Of a stretch of 64,000 nt of DNA, positions 9,164-17,699 are shown piece after piece (position 1 is the first letter of the stretch; each line of letters opens with the position of its first letter). Below the pieces are notes generated by a model. That model had not been told where the DNA came from and ran no database searches. It saw nothing but the letters and a program-made list of their open reading frames with translations. This DNA comes from Geomesophilobacter sediminis. Lineage in GTDB: Bacteria; Desulfobacterota; Desulfuromonadia; Geobacterales; Geobacteraceae. The stretch covers positions 50,573-114,572 of the forward strand of contig NZ_JAEMHM010000021.1 of the NCBI RefSeq assembly GCF_016458275.1. Direction: 5' to 3'. A program made the translations under genes and the position numbers.

Positions 9164-9679
9164 ATGAAAAAGCTGATGTCCACCGTAATTGTTGCCGGGG
9201 CTCTCACCGCGCTGGCGGCGCCTGTTTTCGCGGAATCGACGACCTGCACCGTCACCGCGCCGGAAATTCGGCTCCGCAAGACCCCGAGCAAGAAGGCGAA
9301 GGTCCTCGGGGTGCTGAAAAAGAACGCGAAGGTCACCACCGAAGGTAAATGCGAAGGCGGCTGGGTGAAAGTCGTCGCCGAAGACGGCCGCGCCGGCTAC
9401 GTCGGCGGCTGGGCGATCGGCAATGGCGCCCAGGGCGAGGCGGCTGCTGCTCCGGCGGCACCGGTAGCCAAGGCCGAAGCTCCGGCTCCGGCTGCTGCTC
9501 CGGCTGCCCCCAAGGAAATCCCGAACAACGAGCAGCTTGCCATCCAGATTACCGAGCTGCGCCTGAACGTCCTCACCCTCAACCGCGACATGGACAAGGT
9601 GAAAAAGGACATCCGCGGCCTGAAGGTTGCCGTCCGCGGCAAAAAAGGCGGCAAAAAGCACGGGGCGAAGAAAGGGTAA
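9164..9679 (+). CDS. Exported SH3b-domain protein
   Basis: A 171-residue exported protein. A signal peptide (cleavage after about residue 23, PVFA|ES) is followed by a bacterial SH3 domain (about 25-85, with EIRLRKTPSKKAKVLG and GWVKV). Then come an Ala/Pro-rich linker (about 88-117), a charged helical segment (NEQLAIQITELRLNVL) and a Lys/Gly-rich tail. Such proteins bind peptidoglycan or other envelope polymers; no catalytic domain is present. ATG is preferred over a TTG one codon earlier because GGAGGGA is correctly spaced. Flanked by terminators on both sides, so monocistronic. Confidence 0.82.
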   Translation: MKKLMSTVIVAGALTALAAPVFAESTTCTVTAPEIRLRKTPSKKAKVLGVLKKNAKVTTEGKCEGGWVKVVAEDGRAGYVGGWAIGNGAQGEAAAAPAAPVAKAEAPAPAAAPAAPKEIPNNEQLAIQITELRLNVLTLNRDMDKVKKDIRGLKVAVRGKKGGKKHGAKKG

Positions 9680-9700
9680 TTTTCGGCCCAGCGCAATGCA

Positions 9701-9736
9701 AAAAGGCACCCGGATTTTTTTCGGGTGCCTTTTTTT
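9701..9736 (+). terminator. Terminator after SH3b gene
   Basis: Stem AGGCACCCG / CGGGTGCCT followed by T tract; A residues on the left arm suggest it could work in both directions. Confidence 0.88.
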
Positions 9737-9768
9737 GTCTGAACCATCCCGATCCGTCGGCCTGGTAT

Positions 9769-9802
9769 CTCCCTTGCGAAGGGGGCAGGGGGGATTTGCC
9801 TT
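9769..9802. repeat. Dispersed repeat A, half element
   Basis: CTCCCTTGCGAAGGGGG followed by CAGGGGGGATTTGCC, the left-half arrangement of repeat A. Confidence 0.65.
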
Positions 9803-9817
9803 GGGTCAGAGCATGCA

Positions 9818-9847
9818 TCTCGTTCCCCGGCTCCAGCTCGGGAACGT
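9818..9847. repeat. Dispersed palindrome E (CGTTCCC...GGGAACG)
   Basis: CGTTCCCCGGCTCC / AGCTCGGGAACG hairpin; related copies at 38771 and 41961. Confidence 0.6.
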
Positions 9848-9976
9848 GGGGTGGGGAGGCGTTGCAGGTGGCTGCACGTTAAAATCGTTGACTTCGGAAC
9901 CCGGCAACACTAGTGTATTTGTATTTCTGAATGTCTAATCCCTTCCGTTTCGGCGGGGGAAACCGAGAGACCTCAC

Positions 9977-10636
9977 ATGTTCTGCGACAAAATGCTCCGC
10001 CTGCAGCAGCTCTACCGATTCGCTTCGATCCTGGCCCTGATCACCATCTTCTACAACCTTGGCGAGGGGGTCGTTTCCATCTGGCTGGGGGCCGAGGACG
10101 AGACGATCTCCCTCTTTGGCTTCGGTCTCGACTCGTTCGTGGAGGTCATCTCCGGGATCGGCATCTGGCACCTGGTGCGGCGGCTCGGTAAGGGGGAGCA
10201 CCCGGAGCGCGACCGGTTCGAGCGGACCGCCCTGCGCATCACCGGAGGCGCCTTTTACCTTTTGGCCGCCGGCATGGCCGCCACCGCTGTCATCGCCGTA
10301 ATCGAAAAGCACCGTCCGGTCACGACCTTCTGGGGCATCGTCGTTTCCCTGGTCTCCATCTGTTCCATGTGGCTCTTGATCCATTACAAGGTGCAGGTCG
10401 GCACCGCGCTCAACTCCGACGCGATCCTCGCCGACGCGGCCTGCACCCGGACCTGTCTGCAGCTCTCCGTCGCCCTGCTCGTTGCCAGCGTAGGCTACTC
10501 GCTGACCGGGATCGGCTACCTGGACGCCGCCGGCTCGGCGGTGATCGCGCTGCTGTCGGTCCGCGAGGGGCGCGAGGCGTTGCAAAAGGCCCGGGGGCTC
10601 GCTTGTTCCTGTTCCTGTTCGGGAAAGTGCAGCTGA
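9977..10636 (+). CDS. CDF-like membrane protein with Cys-rich C-terminus
   Basis: A 219-residue protein with five or six hydrophobic segments resembling the membrane half of cation diffusion facilitators. FGFGLDSFVEVISG matches the TM2 metal-site region and NSDAILADAACT the TM5 region, though the usual HxxxD pair is changed (N-x-D-A-x-x-A-D). It stops where CDF proteins would begin their cytoplasmic dimerisation domain and instead ends in CSCSCSGKCS, a plausible soft-metal ligand cluster. It may export a transition metal or act as a metal sensor/partner. It precedes the redoxin gene by 85 nt on the same strand. Confidence 0.68.
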   Translation: MFCDKMLRLQQLYRFASILALITIFYNLGEGVVSIWLGAEDETISLFGFGLDSFVEVISGIGIWHLVRRLGKGEHPERDRFERTALRITGGAFYLLAAGMAATAVIAVIEKHRPVTTFWGIVVSLVSICSMWLLIHYKVQVGTALNSDAILADAACTRTCLQLSVALLVASVGYSLTGIGYLDAAGSAVIALLSVREGREALQKARGLACSCSCSGKCS

Positions 10637-10721
10637 GAAAGGATACTGTGGTTGCCCCGCGCCGGTACGCCGGACCCGCAGGGCACGCCAGACGGGTAAT
10701 TACTCAAGGAGTTCAGCATAT

Positions 10722-11282
10722 ATGACCGTACAGATCCCAAAGTTTCGCTGGCTGGCGTGGGCGCTCGTTTTCGGGGCGCTTTTCATTGCCGCCGCTTTGG
10801 TGTCGGGATGCGACCAGAAGGCGGGGGTGAGGATCGGCGATACCGCCCCCGGGATCTCCGACACGGACATCAACGGGGAGGTCGTGAGCCTGAAGGAGCT
10901 GCGGGGCAAGGTGGTTGTGCTGTATTTCTGGGCCAACTCCTGCTGCGGCAAGAGCCTGATCCAGACCGAGCCGGTGTATCGGCGTCACCGCGCAGAGGTG
11001 GCGCTGGTCGCGATCAACGGCATGGACCACCGGGAGGATGTGGTTAAGTTCGCCCACCAGAACGGGCTCACCTTCACCCTGCTTACCGACGAGCACGCCA
11101 TGCTCATGAAGCAGTACCAGGTGCTTGCCTTTCCGACGGTCTTCATCTTGGACCGAAACGGGATCGTCCGGGAGCGGATCCTGGGGGATGCCGGTCCCGC
11201 CAAACTGGAAAAGCTGATCCGCCGGCAGCTGGAGGCACCCCTAAAGGCGGGGGAATCCTATGACAAGCTGCACCATCGTTAG
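10722..11282 (+). CDS. TlpA/AhpC-type redoxin lipoprotein with CCGK site
   Basis: A 186-residue thioredoxin-fold protein. The N-terminal TM/signal ends in LVSGC (Cys30), so it is probably a lipoprotein facing the periplasm. The fold core includes KVVVLYFW and the cis-Pro segment LAFPTVFILD. In TlpA proteins the site would read FWAxWCxxC; here it is FWANSCCGK, with vicinal Cys74-Cys75 and Lys where the resolving Cys would be. A peroxidase, a monothiol reductase or a metal-binding role are all possible. AAGGAG precedes the ATG. The upstream metal-transporter-like gene may share its transcript. Confidence 0.8.
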   Translation: MTVQIPKFRWLAWALVFGALFIAAALVSGCDQKAGVRIGDTAPGISDTDINGEVVSLKELRGKVVVLYFWANSCCGKSLIQTEPVYRRHRAEVALVAINGMDHREDVVKFAHQNGLTFTLLTDEHAMLMKQYQVLAFPTVFILDRNGIVRERILGDAGPAKLEKLIRRQLEAPLKAGESYDKLHHR

Positions 11283-11412
11283 GCGGTAGCGCCACGGGAT
11301 AGTCGGATCGCAAAGAAAGGGCGAGGGAGCCCGGCTTCGGTGCCGGTTGGCACCGTAAGGGGCTGCCTGCTGCGCCCGTCAGGCTGCTTTGAATTTCGAT
11401 TACGCACTGCGA

Positions 11413-11438
11413 TTCGCGCCTGGAAAGGCGCTCCCACA
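11413..11438. repeat. Dispersed repeat C
   Basis: Copy matching 3484: TTCGCGCCTGGAAAGGCGCT then CCCACA. Confidence 0.75.
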
Positions 11439-11495
11439 GTAAGGGCGGGGCGGGGGACGGCCGAGGTTCATCTTCCAAGGAGTGGAGCGATGGGG

Positions 11496-11520
11496 ATCGC
11501 CACCGCAATGTCGCTCCTAC
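11496..11520. repeat. Dispersed repeat D
   Basis: CACCGCAATGTCGCTCCTAC. It lies downstream of repeat C, the same order as at 2050-2134. Confidence 0.65.
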
Positions 11521-11542
11521 AACCGGCTCCTCCCACTTCACC

Positions 11543-11585
11543 AAAAAACGAGGCCACCTCCCATGACGGGGGTGGCCTCGTTTTT
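11543..11585. terminator. Bidirectional terminator
   Basis: Perfect stem CGAGGCCACC / GGTGGCCTCG with A run on the left and T run on the right. It serves the convergent redoxin and OmpA-type genes. Confidence 0.88.
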
Positions 11586-11618
11586 GTTTAAGCGGGTTTT
11601 TTGCGAAGCTTCAAGCCG

Positions 11619-13055
11619 TTATTTTTCTTCGCACTGGAAGTTCGACTCGATGCGCCGGTTCTGCTCCTTGCCGGCCCGGGTCTTGTTGTCGGCAATCGGC
11701 TTGTTGGGGCCGTAGCCGACGGCTTTGACCCTTTCCGGGCTGATGCCGAACTTGTCGATCAGGTACTTGCGGACGCTGTCGGCGCGCCGCTGCGACAGGG
11801 TCATGTTGGCCGCCTTGTTGCCGACGCTGTCGGTGTACCCCTCGATGGTCCCGGTCGCCTTCGGGAACTCGGTCAGGAAGTCGGCGAGCTGCTTGAGCTC
11901 GTTATGGTATTCCGGCTTGATGTCGTATTTGTTGGTGTCGAAGTGGATGTTGATGACCGTCGGCTTGCAGAGCTTGGTGGCTGCGGCCTTGGCTGCGGCC
12001 GCTGCCACTGCGACGTTGGCGCTGCTGGTCGCGCTGCCGCCGGGGCCGTTGCAGGTCAGGGTGTAGGTGGTCCCGCCGGCCGGAAGCACCGCCATCGATC
12101 CCTGCGGCGGCACCTTGCCGATCCCCGGCTGGATGTTGCAGTCGGTGGCGTTGGTGGAACTCCAGCTCAGGGTAGCGGAATCTCCCTTGGTGATGGACTC
12201 GGGGCTGACGGTGAGGGTGTCGGTCGGCGCGGCCGGTGCGGCGACGTTCACGTTCGCCGCGCTCTTGGCGGAGCCTCCTTCCCCGGAGCAGGTGAGGGTA
12301 TAGGTGGTGCTGGCGGCCGGGGTGACGGTCATCGACCCCTGCGGCTCGACCGGGCCGACCCCCGGATCGATCTGGCAGTTGCTCGCGTTTTTCGAGCTCC
12401 AGGTCAGGGTGACCGGCTCACCTTTGGCGACCGACGCCGGGGAGGCGAAGAGCTTGTCGGCGGGGGCTTCGGGGGCCGGGGCGAGCACGGTGACGCTGGC
12501 GGCGCTGAGCGCGGTCCCCCCCTCGCCGGAGCAGGTGAGGGTGTAGGTGACGTTATCGGCCGGGGTCACGGTCATGGAGCCCTGCTGGGCAACGGCGCCG
12601 ATGTCCGGTTTGATGGAGCAGTTGCTGGCGTTCTCCGAATTCCAGGTAAGCGTGGCGGTCTGACCCTTGGTGATCGAGCCCGGGGCGATCGTCAGGCTGT
12701 CGCGCGGCGGCGGAACCGCCTTCACCGGCTGCGCGGGACAAAGGGCGTTCGCCTGCGCTTGTGCCTCCTTGGCGAGGGCGACCCCTTCTTCGGTATGGCA
12801 GGCCCGGTAGACGTCGTAGGCGTGATCTCTGGCCGCTTCCGCCTTCTTGTACTCGTCCGGGCACTGGCGGTCTTTGCCTGCGGCGCGGGCCGAGTCGAGG
12901 GCACGGTCGGAATCCTGCATTTCAGTGCGGATAAAATAGCCGGTTACGTTGCCGCGACCGGTATTGGCTTCATAGCTGGCGCAGCCGGCGAACGAACCCG
13001 CGGCAGCCATTGCGAACAGCAGTACAGATCCTTTCAGCACCTTTTCACGTCCCAT
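11619..13055 (-). CDS. OmpA-family lipoprotein with three Ig-like repeats
   Basis: A 478-residue outer-membrane lipoprotein. The signal peptide ends in SFAGC (Cys25). An alpha-helical Cys-containing segment (about 45-105) precedes three tandem Ig-like repeats of about 80 residues, each with ITKGxxATLTWxSxNAxxC, a PQGSM turn and TTYTLTCxGxGGxA. The C-terminal 125 residues are an OmpA/peptidoglycan-binding domain (NIHFDTNKYDI, TDSVGNKAAN, LSQRRADSVRKYL, NRRIE). It should anchor the outer membrane to the wall while the Ig repeats reach outward or bind partners. The paired Cys in each repeat may form disulfides. Promoter and leader lie in the AT-rich gap to its right. Confidence 0.88.
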   Translation of the reverse strand: MGREKVLKGSVLLFAMAAAGSFAGCASYEANTGRGNVTGYFIRTEMQDSDRALDSARAAGKDRQCPDEYKKAEAARDHAYDVYRACHTEEGVALAKEAQAQANALCPAQPVKAVPPPRDSLTIAPGSITKGQTATLTWNSENASNCSIKPDIGAVAQQGSMTVTPADNVTYTLTCSGEGGTALSAASVTVLAPAPEAPADKLFASPASVAKGEPVTLTWSSKNASNCQIDPGVGPVEPQGSMTVTPAASTTYTLTCSGEGGSAKSAANVNVAAPAAPTDTLTVSPESITKGDSATLSWSSTNATDCNIQPGIGKVPPQGSMAVLPAGGTTYTLTCNGPGGSATSSANVAVAAAAAKAAATKLCKPTVINIHFDTNKYDIKPEYHNELKQLADFLTEFPKATGTIEGYTDSVGNKAANMTLSQRRADSVRKYLIDKFGISPERVKAVGYGPNKPIADNKTRAGKEQNRRIESNFQCEEK

Positions 13056-13646
13056 ATTCCCTCCATTGCCTTGAAATTTATATGACCCAAGTCGGGAATA
13101 CTACCAGCGGAACCGGACAATCTCTCTGGTCGGACTTGGGCCTTCAACGTACAGACATAAACAATACATCCCTAAATAAAAAATTCTACTTTGAGAGATG
13201 TTAAAAAGTAATAATAAAATCTTTATCCCTTGGGTTTTGCCGGCATAGTCTGAAGGAAGATTTGTTAGATTTTTCTGTTGGTTTCGTTGCCTATCTCAAC
13301 AATCATGGCCGTTTATGCAATCTTTTTGTGTGTGATTGTGGCAATTAAGTAGAATTTTGTATACGCCGTTTACTGCCGTGGTTCGAAAAAAAGTGCTCAA
13401 TTTATTTCAGTTTTTGCCGAATTCAATTAAAGTTCCCTTCCCGACGGCGGTGCCTTGCGGAGAATCCGCGGTTCTCGGGCGTTAGCACCGGTACCATTGC
13501 CTGAGGACGCGTCGAGGAGGGAAGGAGAGGACCCCGGCTCGCCGGCCCGTCACCCGACTCCAGCCGGACGACATCCATCCTGCAGCACGACATCCGCCGG
13601 TGCGCGGGCTCTGCCGCGCACCTACAACCGAAGAAACGGAGGAGAG
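13056..13646. other. AT-rich divergent promoter region with structured leader
   Basis: The 591-bp gap between the OmpA-type gene (minus) and the binding-protein gene (plus) is markedly AT-rich from about 13140 to 13430, unlike its surroundings. An interrupted inverted repeat (CCCAAGTC at 13086, GACTTGGG at 13133) lies in the OmpA leader. A nested hairpin lies in the plus-strand leader: outer arms CGGTGC 13448-13453 and GCACCG 13485-13490, inner GCGGA/TCCGC at 13457-13469. No gene seen. Confidence 0.55.
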
Positions 13647-14408
13647 ATGAAGAGAGTTGCTACGAAACTTGCGGTCTTTTTCATGGTTGCCGCTGGAACC
13701 AGCCTGGCATTTGGCGAAGAGATAACAGTCGGTGGCGGCGGAGCTCCGATCGACGGGATTTTCCGTCCGGTCAAGGAGCCGTTCGAAAAAGCGACGGGAA
13801 TCAGCATCAAGCTGAACTTCAGCAGCGCTACCCTTGCCTTCAAACAACTCGCCGACGGCGGACTGGACGCGTCGACCGCCGGGGTTGCCTACCCTGATCT
13901 GCTCAAGGCGATGGACAAGGAAAAGCTCGAGGTCGGTGCCCCGTCCGCTTACACCGCCACCGTCCTCGGCTCCAGCAACATCTTCACCATCGTCAACAAG
14001 GACAACCCGGTCGGCAAACTGAGCAAGGACCAGATCAAGGGGATCTTCACCGGCAAGATCGGCAACTGGAAAGAGCTCGGAGGCAACGACGCGCCGATCA
14101 TCGTGGTCCTTTCCAAGATCAATCCGGCAACCAACGCGGCCTACAAAAAGCTCGCCCTCTCCGACGAGCCCTATCTTGCCGACGTCCTGGACGCCGGCCG
14201 TTTCGAAGACCTGCGGGACAAGGTCGCCTCCACCCCGGAAGCGATCGGTTTCGGCCCGGCGAGCATGCTGGACCAAAGCGTCAAGACGGTGCAGACCCCG
14301 GAGTTCTCCCGCCCGGTGATCTTGGTCACCAAGGGACAGCCGACGCCGAAGCTGCAGAAACTGATCGACTTCATTCACGGTGACGGAAAGAAATACCTGA
14401 AACTGTAG
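13647..14408 (+). CDS. PstS-like periplasmic substrate-binding protein
   Basis: A 253-residue exported protein of the type 2 periplasmic binding fold, in the PstS/phosphate-binding-like group. The signal peptide ends near SLAFG|EE. Features are GGGGAPIDGIFRPV at the N-terminus, then SSNIFTIVNKDNPVGKLSKDQI and IFTGKIGNWKELGG, the latter typical of PstS-like proteins. The RxxGSGT phosphate loop of true PstS is replaced by LSKINPATNAAYKK, so the ligand may not be phosphate. No ABC permease or ATPase gene is nearby. The next gene, 90 nt downstream, is a chemoreceptor. GGAGG precedes the start. Confidence 0.8.
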   Translation: MKRVATKLAVFFMVAAGTSLAFGEEITVGGGGAPIDGIFRPVKEPFEKATGISIKLNFSSATLAFKQLADGGLDASTAGVAYPDLLKAMDKEKLEVGAPSAYTATVLGSSNIFTIVNKDNPVGKLSKDQIKGIFTGKIGNWKELGGNDAPIIVVLSKINPATNAAYKKLALSDEPYLADVLDAGRFEDLRDKVASTPEAIGFGPASMLDQSVKTVQTPEFSRPVILVTKGQPTPKLQKLIDFIHGDGKKYLKL

Positions 14409-14498
14409 CGGCCTGTCCGACGGAACCGGCCGGGGGGCTTTTCCCCGCGCCCGTTCCGGCACCTTGTTTCCATGACGCCTGGTAAGTGGGGAATCCGG

Positions 14499-16949
14499 AT
14501 GACGATCAAGACCAAACTCACCCTCAATGTCGTAATTGTTATCGTGATTGTTGCTGCGGTTGCGGTCACCAGTATTGTCGGCATGTCCTTTGTCAAGGCG
14601 AAGCTGCAGGATCTCACCCAGCGGAGCACGCCGTTCCAGATGAAGACGGTGGAGTTCCAACGCGCCCTGCAGGGGACGACCGCCGAGCTGGTCAAGCTGG
14701 GGGCGTCCCGGACCCGGGCCGATTTCGCGGCGGCCAAGGCCGAGGTGGACAAGTCGCTTGCCGAGGCGAAAGGCGTCGAATCGGACCTGCAGGCGATGTC
14801 CAGCGACACGACCGTCCAGGCGCACAGCGAGCTCTCGGCGATCGCCGAGGAACTGGTCCGGGTGACCGACGGCCGACTGAAGTCGGAAGAGGAGACCCTG
14901 ACCGCCGACCGCGGCATCTCTGCGAAGCTCCAGGAGGCGCAGGCGCGGCTCAAGGACCTCGATCAGCGCATCCGCGGGCTGCAGAGCGGCTCCTCCAGCT
15001 CGTACAGCCGGTCGGTCGATGCGACCCGCCAGGTCTCCGTCAAGGCCAAAAACGTGGCGTTTTTGAAGCTCACCCTGAAGGACGTCCAGCTCGGGCTGCA
15101 GGAGGCGCTGAAGACGCAGAGCAAGAAGGCGGTCTTGATCGCGCAGGGCAAATGCAATTCGGCGCTCAACAAGGCGATCCAGAACGAGAGCGTCAAGGGG
15201 TTCCCGGCCATCGCCGCCGACCTGAAGTCGCTCCAGGGGAAATTCCCCGCGCTGATGAAGGCGCAGATGGCCGTGGCTGGGCAGCCCAACGCGGACACCG
15301 GCACGCGCGACGGGCTTTCCGCCGAGGTGACCGACAAGCTGAATGCGGTCATCCTCGCCGCCGAGCAGGAGGACGTCCTGGCCAACGACATCCTCAACAC
15401 CGAAACCCGCAAGCAGACCACCTTTTTCGGCAACAACACGGTGGCGACCGCCATCATGTCGGAAAACGCGGAGCTCCTCTCGCTGGGGCTCAACGTGGAG
15501 GGGCTGGCCAGCCGCCTCTTCTCGGCGACCGCGGTCAAGGACGTGGACGCCATCGACGCCTCGCTGAACCGCGTCTTTGGCCGGGTGGCCCAGGTGGGGG
15601 GGGGGCTGGATCGGGATCTGGCCCGGATCAACGCGCGGCGGGAGCAGGGGAACCTGAGGGCGGCGGTCGGGGCGCTCAATGCCATCCGCGGCATGCTTTC
15701 CGGAAAAGACGGCGTGGTGGCCAAGGTGAGAAACCGTCTCGACATGAGCGCCAAGGCGGTCGCGGCCACCGCGAAGTTGCACGAGGTGGTCGTCAAGCAG
15801 GCGGAGAAGGGGAAACAGACGGTGAGCGTGGCCCAGGGGGCCCAGGAGAAGGCGATCCACACCGTCAACAACGTGGTCCGCTTCGCTACGGTACTCATCG
15901 CCGCCATTGGCCTTGGGGCGACGCTCTTCGGCATCCTCTTCGGCTTCTGGGTCTACCGCTCCATCAGCCGCCCCCTCTCCGAGCTGATCCACGTCTCGGA
16001 GCGGGTCGCCAAGGGTGACCTCTCGGTGCAGGTCAAAAGCGAAGGCAACGACGAGATCGGCAAGGTGCAGGACGCCATGGGGGAGATGGTGCGCAACCTC
16101 AGGGAGATGGTCGGCAAGATCAAGAACTCGACCGACAGCCTGGCGCACAGCTCCAGCCGGCTCTCCGAGACGGCTACGGCCCTGGAGCGGGGCGCCGAGG
16201 AGCAGTCGGGGCGGGTGACCCAGTCGGCGAGTGCGATGACCGAAATGAACATGACCACGGCCGAGGTGGCCCGCAACTCGAGCGACACCTCCGATGCCGC
16301 GGCGAGCATGAAGTCGATCGCGGGCAAGGGGATGGAGGCGATGAGCCAGACCGCGCAGGAGCTTTCCCGTTTCGCCGAATCGGTGAAGGAGGCGGCATCC
16401 CAGGTGGAGGCTTTGGGAACCCAGTCCCGGGAGATCAGCAACGTCATCACCCTGATCAACGAGATCGCGGACCAGACCAATCTCCTCGCTCTCAACGCCG
16501 CCATCGAGGCGGCCCGCGCCGGGGAACAGGGACGCGGCTTCGCCGTGGTCGCCGACAGCGTCCGCAACCTTGCCGAGCGGACCACGGTCGCAACCAACGA
16601 CATCGCCCGTACCGTCAAGACGATGCAGGAGAGCGTGGGGGTCTCGGTGAACTTCATGCAGAGCGAGCGGAGCTCGGTGGACCGGGTACAGGACCAGGTG
16701 CGCCAGACTCTTGCCGCGATCCAGGACATCGTCCGTTTCGTGGAGCAGGTGACGGACATGGTGCAGCGGATCGCGGTCGCCGCGGAGCAGCAGTCGACGA
16801 CTACCGTGGAGGTCTCCGAGCAGATGGAAGGGATTTCCGCGGTGAACCGGGAGCTGAAGGATTCCTATTCCAACATCCAGCGCTCCTCGGGGGACCTCTC
16901 CCGGCTGGCGGCGGAACTGAACGGGATGGTGGGGTGGTTCCAGGTCTAG
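14499..16949 (+). CDS. Methyl-accepting chemotaxis protein with large periplasmic domain
   Basis: An 816-residue transmembrane chemoreceptor. TM1 is near residues 8-30, a largely helical sensory region spans about 31-465, TM2 is near 470-492, then HAMP (about 490-545) and the cytoplasmic signalling domain. The hairpin tip reads [20 protein letters not shown] with the usual GRGFAVVAD after it, so CheA/CheW coupling is expected. The long helical sensor suggests a multi-helix ligand domain. An ATG nine codons upstream (14472) is possible but has no ribosome binding site; the chosen one follows GGGGAA. The preceding binding-protein gene is a candidate ligand-presenting partner. Confidence 0.9.
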   Translation: MTIKTKLTLNVVIVIVIVAAVAVTSIVGMSFVKAKLQDLTQRSTPFQMKTVEFQRALQGTTAELVKLGASRTRADFAAAKAEVDKSLAEAKGVESDLQAMSSDTTVQAHSELSAIAEELVRVTDGRLKSEEETLTADRGISAKLQEAQARLKDLDQRIRGLQSGSSSSYSRSVDATRQVSVKAKNVAFLKLTLKDVQLGLQEALKTQSKKAVLIAQGKCNSALNKAIQNESVKGFPAIAADLKSLQGKFPALMKAQMAVAGQPNADTGTRDGLSAEVTDKLNAVILAAEQEDVLANDILNTETRKQTTFFGNNTVATAIMSENAELLSLGLNVEGLASRLFSATAVKDVDAIDASLNRVFGRVAQVGGGLDRDLARINARREQGNLRAAVGALNAIRGMLSGKDGVVAKVRNRLDMSAKAVAATAKLHEVVVKQAEKGKQTVSVAQGAQEKAIHTVNNVVRFATVLIAAIGLGATLFGILFGFWVYRSISRPLSELIHVSERVAKGDLSVQVKSEGNDEIGKVQDAMGEMVRNLREMVGKIKNSTDSLAHSSSRLSETATALERGAEEQSGRVTQSASAMTEMNMTTAEVARNSSDTSDAAASMKSIAGKGMEAMSQTAQELSRFAESVKEAASQVEALGTQSREISNVITLINEIADQTNLLALNAAIEAARAGEQGRGFAVVADSVRNLAERTTVATNDIARTVKTMQESVGVSVNFMQSERSSVDRVQDQVRQTLAAIQDIVRFVEQVTDMVQRIAVAAEQQSTTTVEVSEQMEGISAVNRELKDSYSNIQRSSGDLSRLAAELNGMVGWFQV

Positions 16950-17019
16950 TTGCCGCTTCCTGCTGCGTTCGGCACCCCGGTCGGAGTATACTGGGGAAGA
17001 AGCCTTAACCGGAGGAGAA

Positions 17020-17256
17020 ATGAAGACCGAGTCGATCAGCGTAGAATGTTATGCGGGTTATAAAGCGGACGAGCGGCCGACTTCCTTTGTCTTTGCCGGC
17101 CGCGATTTGGAGATCGAGGCGATCGTCGATCGCTGGTACGACGTCGACGGCAACTACTTCAAGGTCCGCGCCGACGACGGGATGCTGTACCTTTTGCGCC
17201 ACGACCTGGAGGTCGACGGATGGGAGCTGGTGCTTCCCGATGGCGAAGCCGGGTGA
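17020..17256 (+). CDS. Small conserved-looking hypothetical protein
   Basis: A 78-residue acidic soluble protein without signal or membrane segment. It has a regular beta-strand pattern (SISVECYAGYK, TSFVFAGRDLEIEAIVDRWY, NYFKVRADDGMLYLLRHD, GWELV), like a small beta-barrel or SH3-like fold. GGAGGAG lies 4 nt before the ATG and a terminator follows, so it is a real gene. I know similar short proteins in Geobacter-type genomes but no function. Confidence 0.7.
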   Translation: MKTESISVECYAGYKADERPTSFVFAGRDLEIEAIVDRWYDVDGNYFKVRADDGMLYLLRHDLEVDGWELVLPDGEAG

Positions 17257-17295
17257 CCGGACCGCCGCGGGTCGCATGCTTGGCTGCAGACCAAC

Positions 17296-17332
17296 AAAAA
17301 AAAGGAACCTCGCGGTCGAGGTTCCTTTTTTT
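17296..17332. terminator. Bidirectional terminator
   Basis: Stem AGGAACCTCG / CGAGGTTCCT, loop CGGT, flanked by A8 and T7. It serves the small plus-strand gene and the convergent small membrane-protein gene. Confidence 0.9.
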
Positions 17333-17358
17333 GCGTCCGCTTCCCCGGTGGTCGGGGA

Positions 17359-17643
17359 TCAGGCATTGGCTACCAGCAGGTAGACCAGCATCAAACCTGC
17401 CCCCGAGGCGAAAGAACCGACGAAGGCATAGCCGAGGCAGGCCAGGCACAGGTCGTTGACCCTGGCATGGCGGTTGGTCATGACGAATTCCATCACCTTC
17501 GCCAAAAACGTGATGGGATCGGGGCCGGCGCGATCGTGTTCCATGCGCTGCAGGATCTCGCTGTGCTTTACCCTCAGCCGGAGCAGGATGGCGAAGAAGG
17601 AAATGTTGCTGATCATGGCCAGTATGAGCACGATAGTTAACAT
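17359..17643 (-). CDS. Small membrane protein, unknown
   Basis: A 94-residue protein with two hydrophobic helices: MLTIVLILAMISNISFFAIL at the N-terminus and a C-terminal one with GYAFVGSFASGAGLML. A basic hydrophilic loop lies between them, and the only cysteines are in DLCLACLGY at the edge of the second helix. No family recognised. It lies 56 nt downstream of the DUF4403 lipoprotein gene on the same strand and could share its transcript. Confidence 0.6.
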   Translation of the reverse strand: MLTIVLILAMISNISFFAILLRLRVKHSEILQRMEHDRAGPDPITFLAKVMEFVMTNRHARVNDLCLACLGYAFVGSFASGAGLMLVYLLVANA

Positions 17644-17699
17644 GTCTTCACCCTGACTGTGGTTTGCCGGGAGCCCCCGGAGTCGCCGCCTTGCCGGTC

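Larger units (their letters stand above)
11283..11618. other. Convergent intergenic region with repeats
   Basis: Between the plus-strand redoxin and the minus-strand OmpA-type gene. It holds half of palindrome B (about 11364-11381), repeat C, repeat D and a bidirectional terminator. No gene seen. Confidence 0.7.

Noticed and set aside
10610..10640. TGA after CSCSCSGKCS as a second selenocysteine
   Set aside because: The sequence after the TGA does not continue a conserved family motif and no SECIS-like hairpin follows.
13482..16148. Very long minus-strand open frame opposite the binding protein and chemoreceptor
   Set aside because: The plus-strand proteins have clear domains, signals and ribosome binding sites; the opposite frame is an Arg/Gly/His-rich artefact of GC-biased codon use. 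The same applies to long opposite-strand frames at 3407-5008, 5157-6830, 7242-8897, 22129-25524, 29721-32459 and 55225-56538.
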